From NCBI RefSeq assembly GCF_036711975.1, contig NC_091972.1:26541001-26605000 (forward strand): a stretch of 64,000 nucleotides of DNA, read 5' to 3'. This DNA is from Onthophagus taurus (Eukaryota; Arthropoda; Insecta; Coleoptera; Scarabaeidae). The translations under genes and the position numbers were made by a program. The notes beneath the pieces were generated by a model. That model searched no databases, was not told the origin of the DNA, and saw only the letters and a list, made by a program, of their open reading frames with translations. Below, piece after piece: positions 63,964 to 64,000 of the stretch (positions within the stretch are counted from its first letter, which is position 1; each line of letters opens with the position of its first letter).

Positions 63964-64000
63964 AAGAGCTACTTATATTCAAAAATAAGAATAATCCCAA

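Noticed and set aside
1..64000. CRISPR arrays, bacterial operons, ribosome-binding sites
   Set aside because: The tandem arrays here have 142-272 bp units and no short repeat-spacer structure; genes have introns, so the DNA is eukaryotic.

Overview
This window is AT-rich, intron-containing, transposon-dense eukaryotic DNA, almost certainly from an insect. Evidence for this includes an odorant-receptor exon cluster (7tm_6 family), an adhesion-type GPCR, an insect-style aldo-keto reductase gene, R1/Jockey-like LINEs, Tc1/mariner, piggyBac, hAT, PIF/Harbinger, Polinton, gypsy and Penelope-like elements. A beetle with a large repeat-rich genome is my best guess, but nothing here proves the order. 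There are no bacterial operons, Shine-Dalgarno sites or CRISPR arrays.

Host genes are few. (1) 10877-11326 (+): three consecutive exons of an odorant receptor C-terminal half. (2) 18462-20694 (-): a complete three-exon adhesion-like GPCR of about 700 residues. (3) 29773-48402 (-): a four-exon aldo-keto reductase of about 338 residues with an intact catalytic tetrad; its two large introns (6.5 and 11 kb) are filled with transposons. (4) 54375-54895 (-): the last two exons of a kaptin-like (KICSTOR) gene. (5) 45272-45745 (-): two exons of an MTO1/MnmG-like tRNA-modification gene, trapped between the arms of a TIR transposon and carrying a stop codon. An orphan coding block at 22990-23887 (+) is unassigned.

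Layout. 1-3.4 kb: R1-like LINE and piggyBac remnants (-). 3.87-10.72 kb: a nest bounded by long inverted arms, holding a Tc1 split by a gypsy/errantivirus-like provirus, whose RT is itself split by a TA-flanked TIR element. 10.9-11.3 kb: odorant receptor exons. 12.1-18 kb: a deletion-derivative DNA transposon, then a broken Polinton (integrase left, protein-primed PolB right) split by a 2.2-kb long-TIR element. 18.5-20.7 kb: the GPCR gene, largely free of repeats. 21-29.6 kb: a 153-bp tandem array with an inserted hAT MITE, the orphan ORFs, a second gypsy, a Penelope-like element and a PIF/Harbinger element. 29.8-48.4 kb: the aldo-keto reductase and its intronic elements, including a palindrome complex at 41.3-42.65 kb and the MTO1-bearing transposon. 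49-53.6 kb: LINE fragments and an internally deleted Tc1/mariner-superfamily element. 54.4-56.5 kb: kaptin exons and a LINE. 56.5-60.85 kb: a hAT transposon split by a second hAT. 61-64 kb: palindromic repeats, a transposase remnant, a Penelope-like element with a hAT MITE inside, and a LINE tail.

The elements do not form a pathway. What ties them together is nested insertion, readable from target-site duplications at many junctions. One transposase family with extended TIRs (CAGGTGTCC or CAGGGTG ends, TA target) recurs at least five times. Several short motifs match the hammerhead ribozyme core (CTGANGA, stem, GAAA), and one of these is part of the Penelope-like element.
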